The translations under genes were made by a program, and so were the position numbers. A stretch of DNA of 64,000 bases from Pararhizobium_B sp963838155. Its GTDB lineage: Bacteria > Pseudomonadota > Alphaproteobacteria > Rhizobiales > Rhizobiaceae. Every line of letters begins with the position of its first letter. The first letter of the stretch is position 1. A model generated the notes under the pieces. That model saw only the letters and a list, made by a program, of their open reading frames with translations, was not told where the DNA came from and ran no database searches. The stretch is from the NCBI GenBank assembly GCA_963838155.1, contig CAWIQE010000002.1, positions 1-64,000 of the forward strand, given 5' to 3'. This document shows, in pieces, positions 36,198 to 45,858 of the stretch.

Positions 36198-37475
36198 TTA
36201 CGCGGTTGCGTTGCCTTTTTCCTCTTCCCGCTCCGAATAGATGTAGAGGGGCCGCGCATTTCCGTTGACGACATCGTCGGAAATGACGACCTCCTGCACA
36301 CCGTCCAGAGCCGGGAGCTCGAACATGGTGTCGAGCAGGATCTTTTCCATGATCGAGCGCAGGCCTCTCGCGCCCGTCTTGCGGACGATCGCCTTCTTGG
36401 CGATCTCGCGCAGCGCGTCCTCGTGGAAGGAGAGTTCGACGTCTTCCATCTCGAAGAGCCGCTGATACTGCTTCACGAGGGCGTTCTTCGGTTCCGACAG
36501 GATCTGGATCAGGGCGTCCTCGTCGAGATCCTCGAGCGTGGCGATCACCGGCAAGCGGCCGATGAATTCGGGGATGAGGCCGAACTTCACCAGGTCTTCG
36601 GGTTCGAGCTCGCGGAGAACCTCGCCCACGCGCCGCTCTTCGGCCGCCTTCACCGTGGCGGAGAAGCCGATCGAGGTCTTTTCGCCGCGTGCCGAGATGA
36701 TCTTGTCCAGTCCGGCGAACGCGCCGCCGCAGATGAAGAGGATGTTGGTCGTGTCGACCTGCAGGAACTCCTGCTGCGGATGCTTGCGGCCGCCCTGCGG
36801 CGGGACGGAGGCCACGGTGCCTTCCATGATCTTCAGAAGCGCCTGCTGGACGCCCTCGCCCGAGACGTCGCGCGTGATCGAGGGATTGTCCGACTTGCGC
36901 GAGATCTTGTCGACCTCGTCGATGTAGACGATGCCGCGCTGGGCCCGCTCGACATTGTAGTCGGCCGACTGGAGCAGCTTCAGGATGATGTTCTCGACGT
37001 CCTCGCCGACATAGCCGGCTTCGGTCAAAGTCGTGGCATCGGCCATCGTGAACGGCACGTCGATGATGCGCGCCAGGGTCTGGGCGAGATAGGTCTTGCC
37101 GCAGCCGGTCGGGCCCACCAGCATGATGTTGGACTTCGAAAGCTCGACGTCGCCGCCCTTGGAGGCGTGCGCCAGCCGCTTGTAGTGGTTGTGCACCGCG
37201 ACGGAGAGAATCCGCTTCGCCTGGTTCTGGCCGATCACGTATTCGTCGAGCGTCTTGAGAATTTCCTGCGGGGTCGGCACGCCGTCGCGCGACTTCACCA
37301 TCGAGGTCTTGTTCTCCTCGCGGATGATGTCCATGCAGAGTTCGACGCATTCATCGCAGATGAAGACGGTCGGCCCCGCAATCAGCTTGCGGACCTCGTG
37401 CTGGCTCTTGCCGCAGAACGAGCAGTAGAGCGTGTTCTTCGAGTCGCCGCCGTTGCTACCGCTGACCTTGCTCAT
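36198..37475 (-). CDS. clpX: ATP-dependent Clp protease ATP-binding subunit ClpX
   Basis: A 425-residue AAA+ unfoldase for ClpP. The N-terminal zinc finger (CSFCGKSQ...FICDECVELC), Walker A GPTGCGKT, Walker B VYIDEVDKI and the pore loop GYVGED are present, with the ClpP-binding loop in the C-terminal half. The ATG at 37475 (MSKVSG) follows GGAAGGAA. A sigma-32-like promoter may lie at 37571-37597. Confidence 0.97.
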   Translation of the reverse strand: MSKVSGSNGGDSKNTLYCSFCGKSQHEVRKLIAGPTVFICDECVELCMDIIREENKTSMVKSRDGVPTPQEILKTLDEYVIGQNQAKRILSVAVHNHYKRLAHASKGGDVELSKSNIMLVGPTGCGKTYLAQTLARIIDVPFTMADATTLTEAGYVGEDVENIILKLLQSADYNVERAQRGIVYIDEVDKISRKSDNPSITRDVSGEGVQQALLKIMEGTVASVPPQGGRKHPQQEFLQVDTTNILFICGGAFAGLDKIISARGEKTSIGFSATVKAAEERRVGEVLRELEPEDLVKFGLIPEFIGRLPVIATLEDLDEDALIQILSEPKNALVKQYQRLFEMEDVELSFHEDALREIAKKAIVRKTGARGLRSIMEKILLDTMFELPALDGVQEVVISDDVVNGNARPLYIYSEREEEKGNATA

Positions 37476-37775
37476 TTCCAATTCCTTCCGAGCATTCCGG
37501 ACGCCGCATCCGGACACTTTCCCTGTGGATCACGCACCTAGGCACACTGCGGTCGGAACGCAAAGCAATGAAGGGGAAAAACATCGACGCCGTTCAAAAA
37601 ACCGTCAACGTCACCGGCAACGAAGCCCCCTGAAATGCAAATGCTATCCCTGAGTTGTTCAACATAGCCTTAACACGTGATCTTAGCGCGTTTGGCCGCC
37701 GTTGAAAGCCCCGGAATGCGCCATGCTGTTGCCGGTTTGACGCATATAGGGAGCAAAATGGCGGCCTGCTACCCA
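37476..37775. other. Intergenic region clpX-clpP
   Basis: 300 bp between the clpX start and the clpP stop, both leftward. It holds the clpX leader and a heat-shock-like promoter (separate entry). No clear clpP terminator hairpin and no RNA gene were seen. Confidence 0.45.
37571..37597 (-). promoter_or_regulatory. Possible heat-shock (sigma-32) promoter for clpX
   Basis: Minus-strand TTGAAC (37592-37597), 15 bases, then CCCCTT (37571-37576), about 95 bp before the clpX ATG. This is close to the TTGAAA/CCCCAT pattern of RpoH promoters. Confidence 0.4.
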
Positions 37776-38408
37776 CTATTCCTTCGCATCGCCCTCCATC
37801 AACTCGCGCGACGAGATCACCTTGTCGATCAGCCCGAAGTCCTTGGCCTCGTCGGCGGTCATGAAATGGTCCCGGTCGAGCGTACGCTCGATGGTCTCGT
37901 AATCCTGGCCGGTGTGCTCGACATAGACCTCGTTCAGCCGGCGCTTCAGCTTGATGATGTCCTGCGCGTGCCGCTCGATGTCGGAGGCCTGCCCCTGGAA
38001 CCCGCCGGAAGGCTGGTGAACCATGACGCGGGCGTTCGGCGTCGCGAAGCGCATGTCGCGGTGTCCGGCGCACAGAAGGAGCGAGCCCATGGACGCGGCC
38101 TGCCCGACGCACAGCGTCGACACCGCCGGCCGGATGAACTGCATCGTGTCGTAGATCGCCATGCCGGAGGTCACGACGCCGCCCGGCGAGTTGATGTAGA
38201 GCGCGATTTCCTTCTTCGGGTTCTCGGCCTCCAGGAACAGCAGCTGGGCGCACACCAGGGCCGCCATCTGGTCCTCGATGGGTCCGGTGATGAAAATGAT
38301 GCGCTCCTTCAGGAGCCGCGAGAATATATCGTAGGAACGCTCGCCGCGGTTCGTCTGCTCCACGACCATCGGAACCAGCGCCATAGCAGTATCGACAGTG
38401 TTCGCCAT
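37776..38408 (-). CDS. clpP: ATP-dependent Clp protease proteolytic subunit
   Basis: A 210-residue serine peptidase. It has the INSPGG oxyanion loop, the catalytic serine in GQAASMGSLLL, the histidine in VMVHQPSGG and the aspartate in the ERTLDRDHFM region. Fourteen subunits form the chamber that receives substrates from ClpX. The ATG at 38408 is the normal start; an AGAGG site lies 13 bp upstream. Confidence 0.97.
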   Translation of the reverse strand: MANTVDTAMALVPMVVEQTNRGERSYDIFSRLLKERIIFITGPIEDQMAALVCAQLLFLEAENPKKEIALYINSPGGVVTSGMAIYDTMQFIRPAVSTLCVGQAASMGSLLLCAGHRDMRFATPNARVMVHQPSGGFQGQASDIERHAQDIIKLKRRLNEVYVEHTGQDYETIERTLDRDHFMTADEAKDFGLIDKVISSRELMEGDAKE

Positions 38409-38593
38409 GAAAATAAAAACCTCTGCTCGTCCGGACCCGCCGACTGCGGAATCACCGACCCTTCGCCTCGCCCTACATAGAGTGTGAGCCCCCCGCTCTT
38501 CAAGTCGCAAGGCGACTTCGGGGTGTGCGCGTCCCCTCTCGGCGGGAGCGGGGATCGGGCGCCCGGGATTCAGGCAGGTTGACATCCTGCCAA

Positions 38594-39091
38594 ATGAAGG
38601 CACAAGCAATGTCCCGGGAAGCATGGAGGACCACATTGGCGCGTGCCCATCGATCCATCCCTCGCGAAGCGCCCCTGCCGGATGCGGAGATCCACTCGGA
38701 GGCCTTCCGGCAGATGCGGCAGTCGCGGCGCGACGCCCTGATGGAGGATTACCTCGAGCTCATCGCCGACCTCATCGACGACGGCAACGAGGCGCGCCAG
38801 GTCGACATCGCGGCGCGGCTCGGCGTGGCGCAGCCCACGGTGGCCAAGATGCTGTCGCGCCTCGCCGCGGAGGGGCTCGTCTCGCGCAAGCCCTATCGCG
38901 GCGTGTTCCTCACGGAGGCCGGGCGCCGGGTCGCCCACGAAAGCCGCGAACGGCACCAGATCGTGGAAGCCTTCCTGAAGTCGCTCGGCGTCAGCGCGGA
39001 AACGGCCCGAATCGATGCGGAGGGGATCGAGCATCACGTCAGCTCCGAGACCCTGGACGCCTTCCGCAAGGCGCTCGATCCCGGTCGCTGA
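38594..39091 (+). CDS. mntR: Manganese-responsive regulator, MntR/DtxR type
   Basis: A 165-residue protein with an N-terminal winged helix (RQVDIAARLGVAQPTVAKMLSRL) and a C-terminal dimerisation region with metal-site histidines (HESRERHQI, EGIEHHVSSE). Length and sequence match rhizobial MntR proteins, which repress manganese uptake. ATG 38594 is the first that keeps the conserved N terminus; 38609 is possible. No manganese transporter gene adjoins it. A repeat element follows the stop. Confidence 0.85.
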   Translation: MKAQAMSREAWRTTLARAHRSIPREAPLPDAEIHSEAFRQMRQSRRDALMEDYLELIADLIDDGNEARQVDIAARLGVAQPTVAKMLSRLAAEGLVSRKPYRGVFLTEAGRRVAHESRERHQIVEAFLKSLGVSAETARIDAEGIEHHVSSETLDAFRKALDPGR

Positions 39092-39103
39092 GGGGCGCCC
39101 AGA

Positions 39104-39260
39104 GCGCTTCCAGGAAAAGTGGAAACCGGTTTTCCGTCCGGAAGCGCGCAAACAAAAAACCGCTTCCAGGAAAAGTGGAAACCGGTTTTCCGTCCGGAAG
39201 CGCGTAAAAGCAAAGAGACAGAGCGCGTCCGCGATTCCGTGAAACGCCGACACGCTCTAA
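39104..39260. repeat. Composite palindromic repeat, inverse to that at 18935
   Basis: Two copies of module B (39104-39150 and 39161-39206: CGCTTCCAGGAAAAGTGG...GGAAGCGC) are followed by one copy of module A (39219-39260: CGCGATTCCGTGAAACG flanked by inverted arms). Order and strand are opposite to the 18935 block. It fills the space between mntR and surf1. Confidence 0.9.
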
Positions 39261-39262
39261 GT

Positions 39263-39994
39263 CTAGGGGCGCCCGTCGTGGCGGACGAACACCGCGAAGC
39301 CGACGATCACCATCAGCGCCATGGCGAACCAGGTGATCGCATATTGCAGGTGGGCGTTACGGAAATGGATGCGGGTGAGGCCGCCGGCCGGCCATTTGCC
39401 GCGCCCGGTCCCGGCATCGGCGTCGACGAAATAGGGCGCGACGTTTCCGGCATCGAGCCCCCTCGCCTTCGCGATGGCCGTAACGTCGCGGGAGTACCAG
39501 CGATCCTCGTCCGGCCGGTTCGACCGCAGCCAGGTACCGCCGGGCTCGCTCGTCCTCAACAGCCCGGTGAGCGTCGTCGGGGCTTCCGTCTCCCCGCCCG
39601 GCAAGGTCGCCGCCCGGCGCTTTCCGCTCGGGACGAAGCCGCGGTTGACGAACACATAGGTGCGGTCGTCCCTATGGAGCGGGGTCATGACCCAGTAGCC
39701 GGGGCCGAGGTCGGTCAGGGCGTAGACGAAGGTGTCCTTTCCGTCCAGGAAGATCCCCGAAAGACGGACGTGGCGATAGCCGTCACGTGCGGCGTCGACG
39801 CCGGACCATGCCGCCGGCCCGGGTGCCGGGACCGGGGCCGCGTGCACGCGCGCGTCCACTCTCGATATCAGGGCGAGCTTCCAGCTCCGCCGCTCCAGCT
39901 GCCAGATGCCCAGGGCGGTGAAGGCGGCGAACAGCACCAGCGCCGCCAGCCCCGCCAGAATGCGTCGGCGCCGGGCGGTGCGTGGTCCTTCCAT
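39263..39994 (-). CDS. SURF1 family oxidase assembly protein
   Basis: A 243-residue membrane protein of the SURF1/Shy1 family. The N-terminal helix (LAGLAALVLFAAFTALGIWQ, then LERRSWK) and C-terminal helix (YAITWFAMALMVIVGFAVFV) flank a periplasmic domain with VRLSGIF and FVNRGFVP. It helps heme-copper oxidase assembly. It is 20 bp behind cyoD and probably the last gene of the cyo operon. Confidence 0.9.
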   Translation of the reverse strand: MEGPRTARRRRILAGLAALVLFAAFTALGIWQLERRSWKLALISRVDARVHAAPVPAPGPAAWSGVDAARDGYRHVRLSGIFLDGKDTFVYALTDLGPGYWVMTPLHRDDRTYVFVNRGFVPSGKRRAATLPGGETEAPTTLTGLLRTSEPGGTWLRSNRPDEDRWYSRDVTAIAKARGLDAGNVAPYFVDADAGTGRGKWPAGGLTRIHFRNAHLQYAITWFAMALMVIVGFAVFVRHDGRP

Positions 39995-40014
39995 GACGGC
40001 CGGCGGGCGGGGCG

Positions 40015-40395
40015 TCAGCTCGGATTCGCCGTCATCATGCCCGGCATCATGTTGACGTTGAGGTGATACATGACCCAGAGCGAGCCGGTCAGCGTGATGA
40101 AGACGAGGATGACGGTGAAGATCAGCGCCAGCATGTTCCAGCCGCCTTCGGACCGCGCATCGAGGTGGAGGAAGTAGATCATGTGGACGACGATCTGCAC
40201 GACGGCGAGGAGGAGAACGATCACCGCCGTCGCCGTCGAGCTCGACAGGACGCCGCTCATGACCAGCCAGAACGGGATTGCGGTGAGGATCACCGACAGG
40301 CCGAAGCCCGTCAGATAGCCCTTCCGGGAGCCGTGCGCCGGCTCGTCGCCGTGGACGGGATCGGGGTGATGGGCATGGGGGGCCTCGGAGGTCAT
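40015..40395 (-). CDS. cyoD: Cytochrome o ubiquinol oxidase subunit IV
   Basis: A 126-residue membrane protein with three helices (GFGLSVILTAIPFWLVM, AVIVLLLAVVQIVVHMIYFL, LALIFTVILVFITLTGSLWV) and the CyoD signature around the second. The N terminus is histidine/proline-rich (HAHHPDPVHGDEPAH). It overlaps cyoC by 4 bp. Confidence 0.93.
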   Translation of the reverse strand: MTSEAPHAHHPDPVHGDEPAHGSRKGYLTGFGLSVILTAIPFWLVMSGVLSSSTATAVIVLLLAVVQIVVHMIYFLHLDARSEGGWNMLALIFTVILVFITLTGSLWVMYHLNVNMMPGMMTANPS

Positions 40396-41015
40396 TGCAG
40401 GACTCCAAGCAGGTAGACGAAGGAGAAGACGCCGATCCAGATGACGTCGAGGAAGTGCCAGAACATGCTGAAGCACATCAGGCGTCGCCGGTTGGCCTCG
40501 CCGAGCCCCTTCGTCGCCACCTGGACCATCAGGGTGATCAGCCAGACGATGCCGACGGTGACGTGGGTGCCGTGGGTGCCGACCAGGGTGTAGAAGGCGG
40601 AGAGATAGGCGCTGCGCTGAGGCGTCGCGCCTTCGGCCATGAGGCCGGCGAATTCGTGCAGTTCCAGCCCGACGAAGATCGCGCCGAAGACGCCGGTGAC
40701 GGCCAGCCAGGTCAGGGTTCCCTTCCGGTCGCCTCGTTCCATGGCCAGCATGGCGAAGCCGCAGGTGATGGACGAGACCAGCAGCATCGCGGTGTTCACC
40801 GCGACGGTCGGGAGTTCGAGGATATCCTTCGCCGTCGGTCCGCCGGCGAAACTGTGGCTCAGCACGCCGAACGTCGCGAACAGGACGGCGAAGATGAGCG
40901 TGTCGCTCATGATGTAGATCCAGAAGCCGAGCATCGTGCTGGACGATGCGTGCGGCTCCTCGGTCAGGTAGAAGACAGGCCTTTCGGCGGCCTCAAGGGC
41001 GCGGTCGTCTGCCAT
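40392..41015 (-). CDS. cyoC: Cytochrome o ubiquinol oxidase subunit III
   Basis: A 207-residue, five-helix subunit of the oxidase. The start (LGFWIYIMSDTLIFAVLFAT) and GTHGTHVTVGIVWLI are diagnostic for CyoC. It stabilises the catalytic core. It lies 10 bp behind cyoB and overlaps cyoD by 4 bp. Confidence 0.95.
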   Translation of the reverse strand: MADDRALEAAERPVFYLTEEPHASSSTMLGFWIYIMSDTLIFAVLFATFGVLSHSFAGGPTAKDILELPTVAVNTAMLLVSSITCGFAMLAMERGDRKGTLTWLAVTGVFGAIFVGLELHEFAGLMAEGATPQRSAYLSAFYTLVGTHGTHVTVGIVWLITLMVQVATKGLGEANRRRLMCFSMFWHFLDVIWIGVFSFVYLLGVLQ

Positions 41016-41025
41016 CGTTACCCCC

Positions 41026-43026
41026 TCAGGCGTGCTGCGCGAGCAGCGCGGAACGCTCCTGCTCGACCTTGGCGACTCGTTCGGCCGGAATGTTGAAGTC
41101 GCGGCTGTAGTTGAATGTATGGCCGATCGCCACGGCGATCATGCAGACGAAGGACAGGAGCGCCAACCACCACATGTACCAGATCATGCCGAAGGCGAAG
41201 CCGATCGAAAGGAAGGCGATGATGGCGCCGGTCGCCGTGTTCTTCGGCATGTGGATCGGCCTGAAGCCCTCCAGCGGGCGCACGTAGCCGCGCCGCTTCA
41301 TGTCCCACCACGCATCGTGGTCGTAGACGACGGGCGTGAACGCGTAATTGTACTCCGGCGGCGGCGAGGAGGTCGACCATTCGAGGGTGCGGCCGTCCCA
41401 TGGATCGCCGGTGACGTCGCGCAGCTCCTCGCGTTTGACGATGCTGACGGCGATCTGCACGAAGAACGCCGCGATCCCGCCGGCGATCATCACCGCGCCG
41501 ATGGCGGCGATGACGAACCAGATCTGCAGCGACGGATCGTCGAAATGATTGAGCCGCCGCGTCACGCCCATCAGGCCGAGCACGTAGAGCGGCATGAAGG
41601 CGAGATAGAAGCCGGGAACCCAGAGCCAGAACGACACCTTGCCCCAGAACGGCTCGAGCTTGAAGCCGAAGGCCTTCGGAAACCAGTAGCTTATGCCGGC
41701 GAACACGCCGAACACGACGCCGCCGATGATCACGTTGTGGAAATGCGCGATCAGGAACAGCGAGTTGTGCAGCACGAAGTCGGCCGGCGGGACGGCGAGG
41801 AGCACGCCGGTCATGCCGCCGATGACGAAGGTCAGCATGAAGGCGATCGTCCACATCATCGGCAGCTCGAAGCGGATGCGCCCCCGGTACATCGTGAAGA
41901 GCCAGTTGAACATCTTCGCCCCGGTCGGGATCGAGATGATCATCGTCGTGATGCCGAAGAAGGAATTGACGCTCGCCCCCGACCCCATGGTGAAGAAGTG
42001 GTGCAGCCAGACCAGGTAGGAAAGGATCGTGATGACGACCGTGGCGTAGACCATGGAGGCGTAGCCGAAAAGGCGCTTGCCGCAGAAGGTGGCGACGACC
42101 TCGGAATAGATGCCGAAGCACGGCAGGATGAGGATGTAGACCTCCGGATGGCCCCAGATCCAGATGAGGTTGATGTACATCATCACGTTGCCGCCGGCGA
42201 CGTTCGTGAAGAAATGCGTGCCGCCGTACCGGTCGAGCGCGAGCAGCGCGAGGACGGCGGTCAGCACCGGAAAGGCCGCGACGATGAGGATGTTCGTGCA
42301 GAGCGCCGTCCAGGTGAAGACGGGCATCTTCATCATGCTCATGCCGGGGGCGCGCATCTTCACGATGGTCGCCACGAGGTTCACGCCGGACAGGAGCGTG
42401 CCGAGCCCGGCGACCTGCAGGCCCCAGATGTAGTAGTCGACGCCGGTTCCCGGACTTGCGGCAAGCTCCGAAAGCGGCGGATAGGCGAGCCAGCCCGTCT
42501 TGGCGAACTCCCCGACGAACAGCGAGATCATGACGATGATCGCACCGGCGGAGGTCATCCAGAAGCTGAAATTGTTGAGGAACGGGAACGCGACGTCCCG
42601 CGCGCCGATCTGCATCGGGACGACGAAGTTCATCAGGCCCGTGACGAACGGCATCGCGGCGAAGAAGATCATGATGACGCCGTGGGCGGTGAAGATCTGG
42701 TCGTAGTGTTCCGGCGGCAGGTAGCCCTCGTGCGGCCCGAAGGCGACGGCCTGCTGGGCGCGCATCATGATGGCGTCGGAGAAGCCGCGGACGAACATCA
42801 CCAGCCCGAGGATCATGTACATCACGCCGATCTTCTTGTGATCGATGCTCGTGACCCATTCGTGCCAGAGATAGCCCCACCAGCGGTAGTAGGTGACGAG
42901 CGCAACGACGGCCAGCCCGCCGGCCGCCACCACGAAGAACGTGTAGAACACGATCGTCTCGGGAAGAATCGAATCCCAGGTCAGCCGGCCGAAGATGAAT
43001 TTCCAAAGTTCCGGGTTGGAGAACAT
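41026..43026 (-). CDS. cyoB: Cytochrome o ubiquinol oxidase subunit I
   Basis: A 666-residue catalytic subunit that reduces oxygen with electrons from ubiquinol and pumps protons. The CuB ligands and crosslinked tyrosine are visible (IWGHPEVYILILP; VWLHHFFTMG), and the heme ligand pair is in LIAHFHNVIIGG. Length equals the bo3-type enzymes, and the C-terminal extension holds the extra helices that mark CyoB. Confidence 0.97.
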   Translation of the reverse strand: MFSNPELWKFIFGRLTWDSILPETIVFYTFFVVAAGGLAVVALVTYYRWWGYLWHEWVTSIDHKKIGVMYMILGLVMFVRGFSDAIMMRAQQAVAFGPHEGYLPPEHYDQIFTAHGVIMIFFAAMPFVTGLMNFVVPMQIGARDVAFPFLNNFSFWMTSAGAIIVMISLFVGEFAKTGWLAYPPLSELAASPGTGVDYYIWGLQVAGLGTLLSGVNLVATIVKMRAPGMSMMKMPVFTWTALCTNILIVAAFPVLTAVLALLALDRYGGTHFFTNVAGGNVMMYINLIWIWGHPEVYILILPCFGIYSEVVATFCGKRLFGYASMVYATVVITILSYLVWLHHFFTMGSGASVNSFFGITTMIISIPTGAKMFNWLFTMYRGRIRFELPMMWTIAFMLTFVIGGMTGVLLAVPPADFVLHNSLFLIAHFHNVIIGGVVFGVFAGISYWFPKAFGFKLEPFWGKVSFWLWVPGFYLAFMPLYVLGLMGVTRRLNHFDDPSLQIWFVIAAIGAVMIAGGIAAFFVQIAVSIVKREELRDVTGDPWDGRTLEWSTSSPPPEYNYAFTPVVYDHDAWWDMKRRGYVRPLEGFRPIHMPKNTATGAIIAFLSIGFAFGMIWYMWWLALLSFVCMIAVAIGHTFNYSRDFNIPAERVAKVEQERSALLAQHA

Positions 43027-43083
43027 GGTCTTTGCTTCGCTCTTTCCATCGATTGACGGCCGAGGCCGGGTTCTTCGCGGCGC

Positions 43084-44100
43084 CTATCGCGCTGGCGCGG
43101 CATCCTTGTTGCCGTCAGCGCTGCCGGCGTCTCCGCTCCCCGCCTCGCCCGAGGGTTTCGCCTCGTGCCCGCCGTCGTGCGACATCTGCATCTTGCCCAT
43201 CCCCCCGGCGGCGGCCATGTCCTTGATGCAGGTCTGCGACGGGTCCACGCACATGTTGAGGATCTTCTCGTAAAGATCGGGATCCACGGACGAATAGTAT
43301 TTCACCGGAACGTCTTCGCTGGGTTTGGCGAGGTCGTTGTAGGCGGCGGTATCGAGCTTCGATCCGGAGGACTTCACTTTCTCCACCCACTTGTCGAAGT
43401 CCGCCTGGGGCATGCCGTGGAACTTGAAGTTCATGTGGGAAAAGCCGTCACCGCTGAAGTTGGCCGAGAAGCCGTCGTAGACGCCGGCCTTGTTGATGAC
43501 GGCGTGAAGCTTCGTCTCCATGCCGGCCATGGCGTAGATCTGGCCGGCAAGCGCGGGGACGAAGAACGAGTTCATGATGTCCGCGGAGGTGATCTTGAAA
43601 TTGATCGGCGCATCGACCGGCGCGGCCAGCTCGTTGACCGTCGCGAAGCCCTGGTCGGGATAGATGAACAGCCATTTCCAGTTGAGCGCGACCACCTCGA
43701 CGTCGAGCTGCTTCGTGTCTTTGGTCACCGGCGTCGAGGACGAGATCCGCTCGAGGGGCCGATAGGGATCGAGCGTATGCGTGCTGAGCCAGGTGACGGC
43801 GCCGAGCGCGATGATGATCGCAAGCGGCGCCGACCAGATGATCACTTCCAGCTGCGTCGAATGGTGCCATTCGGGATCGTACTCGGCGTCGCGGTTCGAC
43901 TGCCGGTATTTCCACGCGAAGAAGACCGTGAGCGCCATCACCGGAACGATGATGAGCAGCATCAGGATCGAGGAGATGACGATGAGGTCGCGCTGCTGGG
44001 CCGCGACGTGGCCCGACGGGTCCATCACGACCATGCTGCAACCGCCCAGCAGCAGCATGAGCGGGAAAACCAGGATCGTCTTGCGCGGTCTTTTCGTCAT
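43084..44100 (-). CDS. cyoA: Cytochrome o ubiquinol oxidase subunit II
   Basis: A 338-residue subunit II with a lipoprotein signal (VFPLMLLLGGC) and two membrane helices, then a cupredoxin fold that lacks the CuA ligands, as in quinol oxidases. VVALNWKWLFIYPDQG and NSFFVPALAGQIYAM are conserved. The C terminus is a histidine/glycine/aspartate tail. The ATG at 44100 is selected by the signal peptide. It is the first gene of cyoABCD-surf1. Confidence 0.95.
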   Translation of the reverse strand: MTKRPRKTILVFPLMLLLGGCSMVVMDPSGHVAAQQRDLIVISSILMLLIIVPVMALTVFFAWKYRQSNRDAEYDPEWHHSTQLEVIIWSAPLAIIIALGAVTWLSTHTLDPYRPLERISSSTPVTKDTKQLDVEVVALNWKWLFIYPDQGFATVNELAAPVDAPINFKITSADIMNSFFVPALAGQIYAMAGMETKLHAVINKAGVYDGFSANFSGDGFSHMNFKFHGMPQADFDKWVEKVKSSGSKLDTAAYNDLAKPSEDVPVKYYSSVDPDLYEKILNMCVDPSQTCIKDMAAAGGMGKMQMSHDGGHEAKPSGEAGSGDAGSADGNKDAAPAR

Positions 44101-44445
44101 TCGTCGTTCTGCGATCTCGAGGCGCATCGTCGCCGCGCCGTTTTGGTCTCGGTGTCTTCGGCCGCCCGGATCGGCTCGTCGCCCGCCGGCAGGCACTTCC
44201 GGTTCCGGGGCGAAAGGCACGTCGGGAGCGGCCGTCCTTCACCCCCCGCGGAATTGCTGCACCTGCTAACCAGTTTGGGCCGTCGTGTCATCCCCCATTT
44301 TGACGCATGGGCCCGCGACGCCGCCGATTTGCGCGCAAAACCGCTTGGAGCTATTTGACGCACGGCACGACGCGGCTCATATTCGCCGCATTCTGGAGGA
44401 AAGCGATCCGCTTCGCTACCCCACCGGCCGCACCGAGAGAAGTCA
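44101..44445. other. Divergent regulatory region, cyoA / MFS transporter
   Basis: 345 bp between two divergent genes. TTTGACGCA occurs twice in the same orientation (44299-44307 and 44354-44362), 55 bp apart. This spacing is near five helical turns and may be a regulator-binding pair. No other gene is seen. Confidence 0.45.
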
Positions 44446-45783
44446 ATGAGCACAGCCAACCAGTCATATGCGGACACGCCGTCTTCGCGGCTCGAAAGGG
44501 ACATGCGGGAATCGCATGTGCGGCGGCCCGTCGAGCCGGGACGAATCGCCATCGGCGTCGTGATCGGCCGTTCCTCCGAGTTCTTCGATTTCTTCGTATA
44601 CGCGATCGCCTCCGTGATCGTGTTCCCGAGACTCCTGTTTCCGGCGGTCGACCCGGTGACGGGCACGCTCTACTCGTTCGCCATCTTCTCGCTGGCCTTC
44701 ATCGCACGGCCGATCGGCTCGGCGATCTTCATGAGGATCGACCGGCGGCACGGGCGCGGCGTCAAGCTGACGGTCGCCATGTTCGTTCTCGGCGCCTCCA
44801 CGGCCGGCATCGCATTCCTGCCGAGCTACGACGACGCGGGGGCCTTTTCGATCTACTTCCTCTGCTTCATGCGCTTCGTCCAGGGCATCGGCCTCGGCGG
44901 GGCCTGGGACGGCCTGGCCTCGCTTCTCGCGCTGAACGCGCCGCCGCACCGGCGTGGCTGGTATGCGATGATGCCTCAACTCGGGGCGCCCGTCGGCTTC
45001 ATCCTCGCCTCGGCGCTGTTCGCCTATTTCCTGATGAGCCTGTCGACGGCCGACTTCCTCGCCTGGGGCTGGAGATATCCGTTCTTCGTGGCGTTCACGA
45101 TCAACGTCGTCGCCCTGTTCGCGCGCCTGCGCCTCGTCGTGACCGAAGAATTCGGCTCGCTGCTCGAGCGCAACGAACTCGGAGCGGAGCGCATCGGCGA
45201 GATGCTTCGGACCAACGGCTCCACCGTTCTCATGGGCGCTTTCGTCCCGCTGGCGACCTATGCCCTCTTCCACCTGGTGACCGTGTTTCCGCTCAGCTGG
45301 GTCTTTCTCTACACGCATCACGCCGTCAGCGACTTCCTGCTGGTCCAGATGGCGGGCGGTGCAGTCGGGGCCGTCGCCATCGTCCTGTCGGGCGTCCTGG
45401 CCGACCGGATCGGCCGTCGCAAGCTGCTTGCGGCCTGCGCCGTGGCGATCGGGCTCGGCAGTTTCGCCACGCCCTTCCTCTACGGCCAGGGACTGATCGG
45501 CGAGGATACGATCGTGATCGCCGGCTTCGCGGTGCTCGGGCTCTCCTTCGGCCAGGCGTCCGGCGCGCTCGCATCGAACTTCCAGCGCCTTTACCGCTAC
45601 ACCGGAGCAGCGATCACCTCGGACCTGGCCTGGCTGATCGGAGCCGGCTTCGCGCCGCTCGTGGCGCTCGGGCTGAACGCCCGGTTCGGCCTCATCGCCG
45701 TTGGCGTCTACCTGCTCTCGGGCTCGGTCTGCACCCTCGTCGCGCTCTATTTCAACCACCAGCTCGAACGGATGAACGACTGA
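44446..45783 (+). CDS. MFS transporter, metabolite:H+ symporter type
   Basis: A 445-residue, 12-helix transporter. It has the MHS-family motif near the start (SSEFFDFFVYAIASVIVFP), RPIGSAIF, and the cytoplasmic loops DRRHGRG and DRIGRRK. Members move organic acids, betaines or aromatic acids; the substrate here is unknown. It is divergent from cyoA. The ATG at 44446 is followed by a short polar N terminus. Confidence 0.9.
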   Translation: MSTANQSYADTPSSRLERDMRESHVRRPVEPGRIAIGVVIGRSSEFFDFFVYAIASVIVFPRLLFPAVDPVTGTLYSFAIFSLAFIARPIGSAIFMRIDRRHGRGVKLTVAMFVLGASTAGIAFLPSYDDAGAFSIYFLCFMRFVQGIGLGGAWDGLASLLALNAPPHRRGWYAMMPQLGAPVGFILASALFAYFLMSLSTADFLAWGWRYPFFVAFTINVVALFARLRLVVTEEFGSLLERNELGAERIGEMLRTNGSTVLMGAFVPLATYALFHLVTVFPLSWVFLYTHHAVSDFLLVQMAGGAVGAVAIVLSGVLADRIGRRKLLAACAVAIGLGSFATPFLYGQGLIGEDTIVIAGFAVLGLSFGQASGALASNFQRLYRYTGAAITSDLAWLIGAGFAPLVALGLNARFGLIAVGVYLLSGSVCTLVALYFNHQLERMND

Positions 45784-45858
45784 CGGAAGCTCCCGTGGCT
45801 TCCGTCCGAAGGAGAAGCCGGCCGCTGCGCGTCCTGCCGCTTGAGGCAGAAAACGGGC

